Position numbers and translations under genes: made by a program. From Anaerofilum sp. An201 (GTDB lineage: Bacteria > Bacillota > Clostridia > Oscillospirales > Ruminococcaceae), in assembly GCF_002160015.1 (NCBI RefSeq), contig NZ_NFJT01000018.1, forward strand, positions 1 to 64,000: a DNA stretch of 64,000 nt. The letters run 5' to 3'. The notes under the pieces were generated by a model. It searched no databases, was not told the DNA's origin, and saw only the letters and a list, made by a program, of their open reading frames with translations. Positions 22,692 to 30,883 of the stretch are shown piece by piece. Each line of letters starts with the position of its first letter. Positions within the stretch are counted from its first letter, which is position 1.

Positions 22692-24044
22692 ATGGTCAAA
22701 TCCATGACAAGCGGCTCGCCCGCAAAGCTGATCCTGCTGTTCGCGCTGCCGCTGTTCGTCGGCAACCTGTTCCAGCAGCTGTACAACATGGCCGACGCCT
22801 TCATCGTGGGGCGCATTCTGGGTGTGGACGCGCTGGCAGCCGTGGGCTGCACCGGCAGCCTGTCCTTTTTCATCATCGGCTTCGCGCAGGGTCTTTCGGC
22901 CGGGTTCTCGATGCTCACCGCCCAGCGGTTCGGCGCGAACGACGCCGAGGGCGTGCGCCGCAGCTACGCCGCCAGCCTGGTGCTGGGCGGCATCATCGGC
23001 GTGATCCTGACGGTGCCCAGCGTGCTGTTCGCGCGCGACCTGCTGGTGCTGCTGCAGACCCCGCCCCAGATCCTGGACGACGCGGTGGCCTACATCGTGG
23101 TGGTGTTCGGCGGCATCCTGGCCACCATGCTGTTCAACATCGTGTCCAACGTGCTGCGCGCGCTGGGCGACAGCAAAACGCCGCTGTATTTCCTGGTGGT
23201 GGGCTGCGTGGTGAACGTGGTGCTGGACATCCTGCTGATCCTCTACACCCCGCTGGGCGTGATGGGCGCCGGCGTTGCCACCGTGATCGCACAGGTGGTG
23301 TCGGGCCTTGCCTGCGTGTGGTATATCCACGTGAAATTCCCCATCCTGCGCCTGACCCGTGAAAGCTGGAAGATCACCCGCAAGGACGTGGCGGAGCACC
23401 TGCACATGGGCCTGCCGATGGGCTTCCAGACCAGCATCATCGCCATCGGCTCGCTGATGCTGCAATACGCGCTGAACGGCCTGGGCAGTACGGCGGTGGC
23501 GGCCTTCACGGCGGCCAGCAAGCTGGAAACGCTGGCTACCCTGCCGCTGATGAGCTTCGGCCTTGCCATCGGCACCTATGTGGCCCAGAACTACGGCGCC
23601 GGCAAGCTGCACCGCATCCGCAAGGGAGTGCTGCAGTGCAGCGCCATGTCGCTGGCCTGGGCGGTGTTCATGGGGGCGGTGTTCCTGGTGTTCGGCAGGC
23701 CGCTGTCCACCCTGTTCGTCGGCAAGGACGCCCAGGTGCTGGACCTGTCCTACACCTACCTGTGCATCGTGGCGGTGGCGCTGTGGGTGCTGGGGCTGCT
23801 GTTTGTGTTCCGCTACTCGCTGCAGGGGCTGGGCCAGAGCTTCGTGCCCACCTTTGCGGGCGTGATGGAGCTGGTGATGCGCGGCGCCTGCGCCGTGTGG
23901 CTGGTGGTGCCGCTGGGCTTTGCCGGCGCCTGCATGGCCAGCCCGATGGCCTGGGTGGGCAGCGCGGTGCCGCTGGTGATCTCCTTTTTCCTCACGATGC
24001 GTCAGCTGGCGCTGCGCATCCCCGAACCCGACCCCGCCGAATAA
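22692..24044 (+). CDS. MATE family exporter (second copy type)
   Basis: 450 aa, 12 predicted membrane segments. The opening GSPAKLILLFALPLFVGNLF, then QQLYNMADAFIVGRILG, and FCxLP-like GLPMGFQTSIIAIGS are standard for the clostridial MATE branch. It shares the fold but little sequence with the protein at 6087, so the two are paralogues. ATG 22692 lies seven bases after GAGGTG; an in-frame GTG at 22683 overlaps that site and is rejected. Substrate unknown. Followed by a full copy of the 150-bp repeat. Confidence 0.92.
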   Translation: MVKSMTSGSPAKLILLFALPLFVGNLFQQLYNMADAFIVGRILGVDALAAVGCTGSLSFFIIGFAQGLSAGFSMLTAQRFGANDAEGVRRSYAASLVLGGIIGVILTVPSVLFARDLLVLLQTPPQILDDAVAYIVVVFGGILATMLFNIVSNVLRALGDSKTPLYFLVVGCVVNVVLDILLILYTPLGVMGAGVATVIAQVVSGLACVWYIHVKFPILRLTRESWKITRKDVAEHLHMGLPMGFQTSIIAIGSLMLQYALNGLGSTAVAAFTAASKLETLATLPLMSFGLAIGTYVAQNYGAGKLHRIRKGVLQCSAMSLAWAVFMGAVFLVFGRPLSTLFVGKDAQVLDLSYTYLCIVAVALWVLGLLFVFRYSLQGLGQSFVPTFAGVMELVMRGACAVWLVVPLGFAGACMASPMAWVGSAVPLVISFFLTMRQLALRIPEPDPAE

Positions 24045-24069
24045 GCGCCGCCGGGCGGTTTTCTCCAAA

Positions 24070-24219
24070 GGCTTCCCCCTGGGGGGAAGCTGTCGCCGTA
24101 TGGCGACGGATGAGGGGGAGGGCCTGCCCCTTTGCGCCGAGCGCGGGCGCGGAGGAGGGGGAAAGATTCGACCTCATCCGCCCCGCTTTGCGGGGCACCT
24201 TCCCCTGCCAGGGGAAGGC
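24070..24219 (+). repeat. Dispersed 150-bp repeat, complete copy 1
   Basis: Left end GGCTTCCCCCTGGGGGGAAG then GTCGCC-N4-GGCGAC and GGATGAGG. Right end CCTCATCCGCCCC, GGGGCACCTTCCCC and GCCAGGGGAAGGC. The ends are inverted repeats of ~46 bp, each made of two hairpins. The centre carries GCCCCTTTGCGCCGAGCG. Same length as the copy at 58449-58598. MITE-like; no coding capacity. Confidence 0.8.
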
Positions 24220-24262
24220 TTGCCGTGCCGCCGGCTTCCCCAAACCCTCCCGGCAAAAGCAC

Positions 24263-24298
24263 AAGGCCCCGGCTTTCCTTGCGGAAAGCCGGGGCCTT
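24263..24298. terminator. Bidirectional hairpin between the MATE gene and the small membrane gene
   Basis: A perfect 16-bp stem AAGGCCCCGGCTTTCC/GGAAAGCCGGGGCCTT with loop TTGC. Pyrimidine-rich tail on the plus strand (GCCTTCTTTTTCTC). Confidence 0.7.
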
Positions 24299-24310
24299 GC
24301 CTTCTTTTTC

Positions 24311-24592
24311 TCATTTCACGGGGATCGCCAGCGCGACCAGCGCCGCCGCCAGGAACACCAGGCACAGCGCCAGCCCCACCGCTTCCGAGAACGGGAACAC
24401 CAGCGTGGCGGTGATCGCCGCGCCGAAGCAGACGCGGGAAACACCCTGTTTTTTGCACCATTTGCGGAACTGCTCGTCGGTGGCAAAGGTGCGGCGCACC
24501 GCTTCGGGCATGCTCTTTTTGCCCTGCATCATCTGCACGCCGCTCCACACCTGCCAGAAGGCCAGCACGGCCATCAGAATAAAAAAGATCAT
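24311..24592 (-). CDS. Small membrane protein
   Basis: 93 aa. Membrane helix at ~2-20 (MIFFILMAVLAFWQVWSG), a charged cytosolic loop (KKSMPEAVRRTFATDEQFRK), then a longer hydrophobic stretch (~55-92) that may form two helices. No recognised family; function unknown. It stands alone between the repeat and the ABC operon, 74 bp past the ABC stop, with a CAAATG-type weak start context (AGGAGC upstream). Confidence 0.6.
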   Translation of the reverse strand: MIFFILMAVLAFWQVWSGVQMMQGKKSMPEAVRRTFATDEQFRKWCKKQGVSRVCFGAAITATLVFPFSEAVGLALCLVFLAAALVALAIPVK

Positions 24593-24666
24593 TTGGCTGC
24601 TCCTCTCCGCCGCCGGGGCGGCTGTACACTGGCTCTATGATAGCAGGTTTTGGGCCGGGCCGCAAG

Positions 24667-26553
24667 TCATTCCAGCTCGAACACGCCGGTGTAGAGCTGG
24701 TAGTAGCGGCCTTTCTTCTCCATCAGAGCCTCGTGGTTGCCGCGCTCGACGATCCGCCCCGCGTCCATCACCATGATGACGTCCGAGTTCTGGATGGTGG
24801 ACAGCCGGTGCGCGATGACAAACACGGTGCGGCCGGTCATTAGAGCGTCCATGCCCTGCTGCACCAACGATTCGGTGCGGGTGTCGATGCTGCTGGTGGC
24901 CTCGTCCAGCACCATCACGGGCGGGTCGGCCACCGCGGCGCGCGCGATGTTCAGCAGCTGGCGCTGGCCCTGCGAAAGGCCCGCGCCGTCGCCGGTGAGC
25001 ACCGTCTGATAGCCCTGCGGCAGGCGGCGGATGAAGCGGTCGGCGTTGGCCAGCTTGGCCGCCGCCACACACTCCTCGTCGGTGGCGTCCAGGCGGCCGT
25101 AGCGGATGTTCTCCAGCACGGTGCCGGTGAACAGGTGGGTGTCCTGCAGCACCATGCCCAGCGCCCGGCGCAGGTCGGGCTTTTTGATGCGGGCGATGTC
25201 GATGCCGTCGTAGGTGATGCGGCCGGCGTCGATGTCGTAGAACCGGTTCAGCAGGTTGGTGATGGTGGTCTTGCCGGCGCCGGTGTGCCCCACGAAGGCC
25301 ACCTTGTCGCCGGGATGGGCATACAGGTTGATCCCGTGCAGGATCTGCTTGCCGGGCTGGTAGCTGAAATCCACGCTCTCCATCCGCACGTCGCCCTCCA
25401 GCGGAACATACCGGAAGCTGCCGCCCTCCGGCACCTTCCAGGCCCAGTGCAGGCTGTGGGCGCTGGTCTCCACCAGGCGGCCGTCCTTCTGCTCCACGCT
25501 CACCAGGGTCACCTCGCCGCCGTCGGTCTCCGGCTGCTCGTCCATCATGGCAAAGATGCGCTCGGCGCCGGCCAGCGCCATGACCACCGAGTTGGTCTGC
25601 TGGGCGATCTGGCTGATGGGCATCGAGAAGGAGCGGGTCAGCTGCAGGAAGGAGGCCAGCGCGCCCAGGGTCAGCCCGCCGGCGCCCAGCGCCAGCGCGC
25701 CGCCGGCCAGCGCGGCCAGCACATACATCAGGTTGCCCAGGTTCGCCATGATGGGCATCATCATGTTGGCGAAGGCGTTGGCGCCCGCGGCGCTGGCGCA
25801 CAGCTCGTCGTTCAGGCGGTCGAACTGCTCCATCGCCTTTTCCTCGTGGCAGAACACCTTCACCACCTTCTGGCCGTCCATCATCTCCTCGATGTAGCCG
25901 TTCACAAGGCCCAGGTCCTTCTGCTGGCGGGTGAAGAAATAGCCGCTCCTGCCGCCGATGAACCGGGTGACCAGGAACATCAGCGCCACCATCGCCAGCA
26001 CCAGCACCGTCAGCAGCGGCGAGGTGTAGATCAGCGCGCACAGCACGCCCACCACCGTCACGCTGGACGAGATCAGGGTGGGCAGGCTCTGGTTGATCAT
26101 CTGGCGCAGGGTGTCGGTATCGTTGGTGTAGCGGCTCATCACGTCGCCGAAGGCGTGGGTGTCGAAATACCCCACCGGCAGCGCCTGCATCTTGGCGAAC
26201 ATCTCGTCGCGGATGTCGCGCAGCACGCCCTGGCCGATGGTGACCATCGCGCGGTTATACAGCCAGGTGCACACAACGCCCAGCAGGTAGATGCCGGCCA
26301 TGATGCACAGCGCCTGCGCCAGCGGCCCGAAATCGGGGGTCTCGCTCCGGGTGAGGGGGGTGATGAAGTTGTCGATCAGCGGCTGCAGGAACATCGAGCC
26401 GGCCACGCCGGCCAGCGCGCTGACGAGGATGCAGACCAGCACCACCGCCATCTGCACTTTATAGGGGCGGAACACATATCCCAAAAGCCGCCGCGCGGTG
26501 CGGGGGTTGAAGCCTGCCCGGCGCGGCTTGTGCGGCATTCGTTCAGTTTTCAT
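24667..26553 (-). CDS. ABC exporter half-transporter, catalytically complete subunit
   Basis: 628 aa. Six-helix exporter membrane domain (~25-330) with an insert, then the ATPase: Walker A VGHTGAGKTT, Q-loop MVLQDTHLF, signature LSQGQRQ, Walker B VMVLDEATSS with catalytic Glu, H-loop IAHRLST. The signature departs from LSGGQ, as expected for the partner of a subunit with a dead site. It overlaps the upstream ABC gene by 11 bp, so they form one heterodimeric exporter of the multidrug/peptide type. Substrate unknown. Confidence 0.93.
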   Translation of the reverse strand: MKTERMPHKPRRAGFNPRTARRLLGYVFRPYKVQMAVVLVCILVSALAGVAGSMFLQPLIDNFITPLTRSETPDFGPLAQALCIMAGIYLLGVVCTWLYNRAMVTIGQGVLRDIRDEMFAKMQALPVGYFDTHAFGDVMSRYTNDTDTLRQMINQSLPTLISSSVTVVGVLCALIYTSPLLTVLVLAMVALMFLVTRFIGGRSGYFFTRQQKDLGLVNGYIEEMMDGQKVVKVFCHEEKAMEQFDRLNDELCASAAGANAFANMMMPIMANLGNLMYVLAALAGGALALGAGGLTLGALASFLQLTRSFSMPISQIAQQTNSVVMALAGAERIFAMMDEQPETDGGEVTLVSVEQKDGRLVETSAHSLHWAWKVPEGGSFRYVPLEGDVRMESVDFSYQPGKQILHGINLYAHPGDKVAFVGHTGAGKTTITNLLNRFYDIDAGRITYDGIDIARIKKPDLRRALGMVLQDTHLFTGTVLENIRYGRLDATDEECVAAAKLANADRFIRRLPQGYQTVLTGDGAGLSQGQRQLLNIARAAVADPPVMVLDEATSSIDTRTESLVQQGMDALMTGRTVFVIAHRLSTIQNSDVIMVMDAGRIVERGNHEALMEKKGRYYQLYTGVFELE

Positions 26554-28273
26554 GCTCTTCGTCTCCTTTCTGCTGCGACTGCCACACCTCGCGGTAGAGC
26601 GGGCAGCTCTTCAGCAGCTCTTCGTGGGTGCCCTTGGCGGCGATGCGGCCGCCGTCCATCACCAGGATCATGTCGGCGTGCTCCACCGAGGAGATGCGCT
26701 GCGCAATGATGAGCTTGGTGGTCTGGGGCATATAGCGGGCCATCGCCTCGCGGATCAGCGCGTCGGTGCGGGTGTCCACGGCGCTGGTGGAGTCGTCCAG
26801 GATGAGGATGCGGGGCTGCTTGAGCAGAGCGCGCGCGATGCACAGCCGCTGCTTCTGCCCGCCCGACACGTTGCTGCCGCCCTGCTCGATGCGGCTCTCG
26901 TAGCCGCCGGGCAGCTGGCGGATGAACTCGTCGGCCTGTGCCATGCGGCAGGCCTCCCGCAGCTGCTCGTCGGTGGCGTTTTCATTGCCCCAGCGCAGGT
27001 TTTCGCTGATGGTGCCGGCAAACAGCTGGTTGTTCTGCAGCACCATCGCCACCTGGTCGCGCAAGGCGTGCAGGCCGTACCGGCGCACGTCCACACCGCC
27101 CACCAGCACCCGGCCGCGGGTGGCGTCGTACAGGCGGGGGATCAGCTGCACCAGGCTGGTCTTGGCGCTGCCGGTGCCGCCCACGATGCCCACCGTGGAG
27201 CCGGACGGTATGTAGAGGTCGATGTCGGCCAGGGTCTCGGGGCCGCTGCCGTAGGCAAAGCCCACCTGTTCAAAGACGATGGAACCGTCGGCCACCTTCT
27301 CAACGGGGTGCTCGGGGTCGGTGATGGTGCTCTCCTCGTCCAGCACCTCCGCCACGCGCTCGCCCGACGCACGGGACATGATGATCATCACGAACACCAT
27401 CGAGATCATCATCAGGCTGGACAGGATCTGCATGGCGTAGCTGATCATGCTCATCAGCTTGCCGGTGGTGAAGGTCCCGCCCACGATCATCTGCGCGCCC
27501 AGCCAGCTGATGAGGATCATGCAGGTGTACATCGCCAGCTGCATGCTGGGCGAGTTGAAGGCCAAAAGACGCTCGGCGCGGGAGAACAGCTTGTAGATCT
27601 TCTGCGAAACACCGTCGAATTTTTCGATCTCCTTGTCCTGGCGCACAAAGCTCTTCACCACGCGGATGCCGCGCAGGTTCTCCTGCACCACCTGGTTGAG
27701 GCGGTCGTAGGTGCGGAACACCTTTTCAAACAGCGGATGGGCGCGGGAGGCGATCAGCAGCAGCACGCCGCCCAGCAGCGGGATGCAGGCCAGATACACC
27801 AGCCCCAGCCGCGCGTTGATGGAAAAAGCCATGCCCAGCGCCGCCAGCAGCATCACCGGCGCGCGCACCGCGATGCGGATGACCATCATAAAGGCCATCT
27901 GCAGGTTGGTGACGTCGGTGGTCATACGGGTGACCAGGCCCGAGGTGGAGAAATGGTCGATGTTGGCGAACGAGAACTGCTGCACCCGGCTGTACTGGGC
28001 ACGGCGCAGGTTCCGCCCGAACCGCGCGGCGGCGTGGGCGGAGAAATGCCCCGCCAGCGCGCCGCAGACAAGGCTGGCCACCGTTGCCAGCACCAGCCAC
28101 AGGCCGGTGGAGCGCAGCCGGGCCGCGTCGCCCATCTGGACGCCGTTGTCGATGATGTCGGCCATCAGCAGCGGGATCAGCACCTCCATCACCACTTCGC
28201 CCACCACGAACACCGGCGACAGGATGGCGTCCCGCTTTGCGTCGCCCAGGCAGGCCATCAGTTTTTTGACCAT
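26543..28273 (-). CDS. ABC exporter half-transporter with degenerate site
   Basis: 576 aa. Membrane domain with six helices, then ATPase: Walker A GGTGSAKTSL (Ala for the last Gly), signature VSGGQKQR (canonical), Walker B LILDDSTSAVD, where Asp replaces the catalytic Glu. These changes mark the degenerate half of heterodimeric exporters such as TM287/288 and BmrCD (known of the family). ATG 28273 follows GGAGGGACC. The MarR-type operator at 28309-28324 lies just upstream, so the exporter is probably controlled by the MarR protein at 28353. Confidence 0.93.
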   Translation of the reverse strand: MVKKLMACLGDAKRDAILSPVFVVGEVVMEVLIPLLMADIIDNGVQMGDAARLRSTGLWLVLATVASLVCGALAGHFSAHAAARFGRNLRRAQYSRVQQFSFANIDHFSTSGLVTRMTTDVTNLQMAFMMVIRIAVRAPVMLLAALGMAFSINARLGLVYLACIPLLGGVLLLIASRAHPLFEKVFRTYDRLNQVVQENLRGIRVVKSFVRQDKEIEKFDGVSQKIYKLFSRAERLLAFNSPSMQLAMYTCMILISWLGAQMIVGGTFTTGKLMSMISYAMQILSSLMMISMVFVMIIMSRASGERVAEVLDEESTITDPEHPVEKVADGSIVFEQVGFAYGSGPETLADIDLYIPSGSTVGIVGGTGSAKTSLVQLIPRLYDATRGRVLVGGVDVRRYGLHALRDQVAMVLQNNQLFAGTISENLRWGNENATDEQLREACRMAQADEFIRQLPGGYESRIEQGGSNVSGGQKQRLCIARALLKQPRILILDDSTSAVDTRTDALIREAMARYMPQTTKLIIAQRISSVEHADMILVMDGGRIAAKGTHEELLKSCPLYREVWQSQQKGDEEHEN

Positions 28274-28308
28274 GTTTGAGGTCCCTCCTTATTCATTTGC
28301 TTTCGTAC

Positions 28309-28324
28309 TGTAAGCATCCTAACA
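28309..28324. promoter_or_regulatory. MarR operator in front of the ABC genes
   Basis: TGTAAG-CATC-CTAACA, one base from a perfect inverted repeat and matching the operator at 28812-28827. Located 36 bp before the ABC start. Confidence 0.65.
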
Positions 28325-28342
28325 GCGCACCCGAAAAAATGG

Positions 28343-28364
28343 GCCGCCCCGTTCACAGGGCGGC
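28343..28364 (-). terminator. Terminator between marR and the ABC genes
   Basis: GCCGCCC/GGGCGGC stem overlapping the marR stop. On the minus strand it is followed by CCATTTTTT. It would separate marR mRNA from the ABC operon. Confidence 0.6.
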
Positions 28365-28793
28365 ATTTTTTGCAACGATGTCCAACAGGCGGTGCAGCTC
28401 GGCGATCTCCCCGTCCGACAGGCCCTGTTCCAGCTGCGCTTCCATCTCGCGCAGGCCGCGGCGGATCTCGTCGTTCAGCTGCACGGCGGCGGGGGTCAGC
28501 CGCAGCCGTTTCAGCCGGGCGTCGTAGGGGACCGGTTCGCGCACGATCAGCCCCTTTTTCTCCATCAGCTGCAGCAGGCCGGTGACGGTGGAGCGGCGGA
28601 CGGAAAACTCCTTTTCCAGATCCCGCTGGAACACGTCCTGGCCGGCCTGTGCGCGGTCGTACAGGGTGCCGATGATGATCCGCTGCATCATGGTGAGGTT
28701 CTCCCCGTCGTACACGGCCGGGATCGCCCCGATGCGCCGTCCGATCAGATTGGCTGTCATTTTGATCTGCCTTCCCAATGGCTGCACGTGCAC
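28353..28793 (-). CDS. MarR family regulator of the ABC exporter
   Basis: 146 aa. MarR fold: MTANLIGRRIGAIPAVYDGE dimer helix, then VFQRDLEKEFSVRRSTVTGL and LQLMEKKGLIVREPVPYDAR (HTH and wing), KRLRLTPAA. The start is taken as GTG 28793 because GAGGAAGC precedes it. The upstream in-frame ATG (28844) lies between the -35 and -10 of the promoter and cannot be used. Operators match in its own promoter and before the ABC genes, so autorepression plus exporter control is likely. Confidence 0.88.
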   Translation of the reverse strand: MHVQPLGRQIKMTANLIGRRIGAIPAVYDGENLTMMQRIIIGTLYDRAQAGQDVFQRDLEKEFSVRRSTVTGLLQLMEKKGLIVREPVPYDARLKRLRLTPAAVQLNDEIRRGLREMEAQLEQGLSDGEIAELHRLLDIVAKNAAL

Positions 28794-28811
28794 CGCTTCC
28801 TCGTCTTTTTC

Positions 28812-28855
28812 TGTTAGGCTGCTAACATTATACCTGCGCGTCATCGTTTCGTCAA
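28812..28855 (-). promoter_or_regulatory. marR promoter with operator
   Basis: Minus strand TTGACG (28850-28855), 17 bp, TATAAT (28827-28832). Operator TGTTAG-GCTG-CTAACA (28812-28827), a perfect 6-bp inverted repeat touching the -10 and start point. Confidence 0.8.
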
Positions 28856-28930
28856 GCCCCTCTCGATGATTTTTCCATATCCTACATATCCCCGCCAAAG
28901 CAGGGCGGCCGGGTCCGGCTGTGTTTGTTC

Positions 28931-28964
28931 TATTATACCATGAAGAAGGGGCGGAATGGTAGAA
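28931..28964. repeat. Second copy of the promoter-like palindrome
   Basis: ATTATACCAT/ATGGTAGAAT with a 14-nt centre, one mismatch from the copy at 7499-7532. The rest of 28865-29164 contains no gene, only this palindrome and, near 29140-29165, a GCCGCCATCCGG hairpin belonging to the transposase remnant. Confidence 0.5.
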
Positions 28965-29164
28965 TTTGCATTTTTTGGGGGGTGCCGACGGTACGAACGC
29001 TTCCCCCTGTGGGGAGCTCAGCCTGTAGAAAAATCTGCTGGTACAATCAAGCCAGAGCAGGTTTTTGGTTTGCAAACCGGAGCAAAAAGGGAAAAAACAG
29101 CGAAATGTCCGGAATATTTCCGCGCAATCCGGACCGTCTGCCGCCATCCGGTGCCGGATGGCGG

Positions 29165-29945
29165 CTATTCCATTTCCGGGCGGCCGGTTTTCTTCAGATT
29201 CATGGCAGCAAATTTAAGATTCACCCGGTTTGTTGCCTGAGCCAAGCCTCTGTACTGTGTGTAGCGCATACCGTGCTTTGCCTTCGCATCGGCAAACACA
29301 CGCTCAATCTTCTCTTTTCGCAGCCGGTACAACTCTTTGTACCTCACCATGTGCCGGACGTGCTCCGCCATCTCCACATAGTTCTGCCAGACATGGCGCA
29401 AGACTGTTTTCTCGCACTTGGCATTTTCAGTACACATCCCTCTGGTGGGACAGCCTTTGCAAAGATAGGCCCGGCTCTTGCATTCCCGGTTTGTGGTGGA
29501 ATCATGCAACGCACGATACTCCGGGCAGATCACATCATCAGAGTATTCGTCATACAAAGGATCAAACGCGACACTGTCGTGGACATTGCCGGGAGTGACG
29601 TGAACATCAAGAACAAAATGGTGTTTGTCGCAGGCGGCGTGTGCTCTGTAGGCAAAGCATTTTTTGTGTTCTCCCTTTTTCCGGGTTGGTGGTGGACACC
29701 ACCGTTTCCTTTTCGGGCGGCTTTTTGTCACTGTCATCCGAAAACGGCTTTCCCCGGTCTTTGTTTACCTCCTCAAACAGCTCTTTCGTATGCCGTTTTG
29801 CCGGTTTGGGAACTGCCTTTTTGGCCTGCTTTTTCAGATTGGCATTTGCTTTGATGTGGGTTCCGTCCACAAGCAAGTGCTCCTGTGGGACCATGTCCTC
29901 CAAACTTGCAAATTCAAGCTGTTCTCGATTCTCTGCGTTCTTTAC
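29165..29945 (-). pseudogene. IS1182-type transposase remnant
   Basis: The N-terminal piece (REQLEFASLEDMVPQEHLL) joins directly to VDGTHIKANANLKK, which lies more than 100 residues later in intact IS1182 transposases, so an internal deletion is present. The frame then shifts near 29690; the C-terminal part continues in another frame with CFAYRAHAACDKHHFVLDVH, VTPGNVHDSVAFDPL and KIERVFADAKAKHGMRYT, including part of the DDE catalytic core. No inverted ends were found. Non-functional. Its N-terminal end abuts the folT promoter. Confidence 0.85.
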
Positions 29946-29977
29946 CGGTGTTTCTATCTCTCCCCGCCGCTTTCCCG

Positions 29978-30006
29978 TTGCAAAGCGGCAGAGGCTGGGG
30001 TATAAT
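29978..30006 (+). promoter_or_regulatory. folT promoter
   Basis: TTGCAA (29978-29983), 17 bp, TATAAT (30001-30006). Transcription begins near 30013, upstream of the riboswitch. Confidence 0.8.
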
Positions 30007-30037
30007 AAACGGGTACGACGGGCGCTTTGCGGCGCCC

Positions 30038-30142
30038 GGAGCAGAGTAGGCCAGTGCGCGTGAAGTGCCGGCGGGACGGGGAGTTGCCTGCCGGACGAAA
30101 AGAGTCTTTCTTGCGGTGCGCTGGCCGCATCCCGCTGCTGCC
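30038..30142 (+). promoter_or_regulatory. THF (tetrahydrofolate) riboswitch
   Basis: Matches the THF aptamer in order: GGAGCAGAGTAGG, GCGCGTGAAGTGCC, GGGACGGGGAGTTG, CCGGACGAAAAG, TGCGGTGCGCTGGCC, GCATCCCGCTGCTG. P1 pairs AGCAG with CTGCT. It lies 96 nt before the folate transporter gene. Downstream, GCCTTCC (30163-30169) can pair either with GAAGGGC before it or with the Shine-Dalgarno GGAAGGC (30225-30231), suggesting translational control. Confidence 0.88.
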
Positions 30143-30237
30143 CATATAGAAGGGCAATCCTTGCCTTCCTGTACAAGCAGCATCCCACAGGCGGTGCCGC
30201 TTGCAGTGCCGCCGCACACCGAAAGGAAGGCTTTTGT

Positions 30238-30804
30238 ATGAAACAGCTCTATGCCCGCTTCTGCGCGTCGGCCGCCGGCCTGCGCCAGCCCCGCACCCTC
30301 GCCATGACCGCCATGCTGGTGGCGCTGAACGTGACGCTGGATCTTTTGAACATCCGCATCCAGATCACCCCCGAGCAGCGCATCGGCGTGGGCTTTCTCA
30401 CCAGCGCCATGATCGGCATGCTGTTCGGCCCGGTGCCCGCCATGACCGCCGGCGCGGCCAGCGATATCCTGGGCTGGCTGGTGAACACCGGCGGCGGCTC
30501 CTACTATCCCGGCTTCACCGTCACCGCCATCCTGGCGGGGCTGGTGTGGGGCGTGTGGCTCTACGGCGCAAAGCCGAATTTCTGGCGCTGCCTGGGCGCG
30601 CGCGCCACCGTCAGCGTGGTGCTGAACATCGGGCTGAACAATGTGTGGAAATATCTGTATTTCGGCAAGGGCTACACCTTTGTGGCGGTGGTCACCAGCA
30701 TCGTGAAGAACCTGGTGCTGCTGCTGCCCGAAACCATCCTGCTGCTGGCCTGTGCGCGGCTTGTCTGGGAGATCGACGCCCGGCTGCGCCGCCAGCGCGC
30801 ATGA
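30238..30804 (+). CDS. folT: Folate ECF transporter S component FolT
   Basis: 188 aa. Six predicted helices. Seen: ALNVTLDLLNIRIQITPEQR, IGVGFLTSAMIGMLFGPVPA and GLNNVWKYLYFGKGY, all typical of FolT. It binds folate in the membrane and works with the shared ECF T/A components, which are not in this window. ATG 30238 follows GGAAGGC. Regulation by the THF riboswitch upstream is strongly indicated. Confidence 0.93.
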   Translation: MKQLYARFCASAAGLRQPRTLAMTAMLVALNVTLDLLNIRIQITPEQRIGVGFLTSAMIGMLFGPVPAMTAGAASDILGWLVNTGGGSYYPGFTVTAILAGLVWGVWLYGAKPNFWRCLGARATVSVVLNIGLNNVWKYLYFGKGYTFVAVVTSIVKNLVLLLPETILLLACARLVWEIDARLRRQRA

Positions 30805-30827
30805 TCCGCCGCGGGCGGACGTTTTTT
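30805..30827 (+). terminator. folT terminator
   Basis: TCCGCC-GCG-GGCGGA directly after the stop, then GTTTTTT (T6 at 30822-30827). The GCG loop is very short. Confidence 0.7.
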
Positions 30828-30883
30828 CTCCCCGCGCGCCGCCCATACTGTATCTCAACATCCCAAACTGGAGGGACCTGCCC

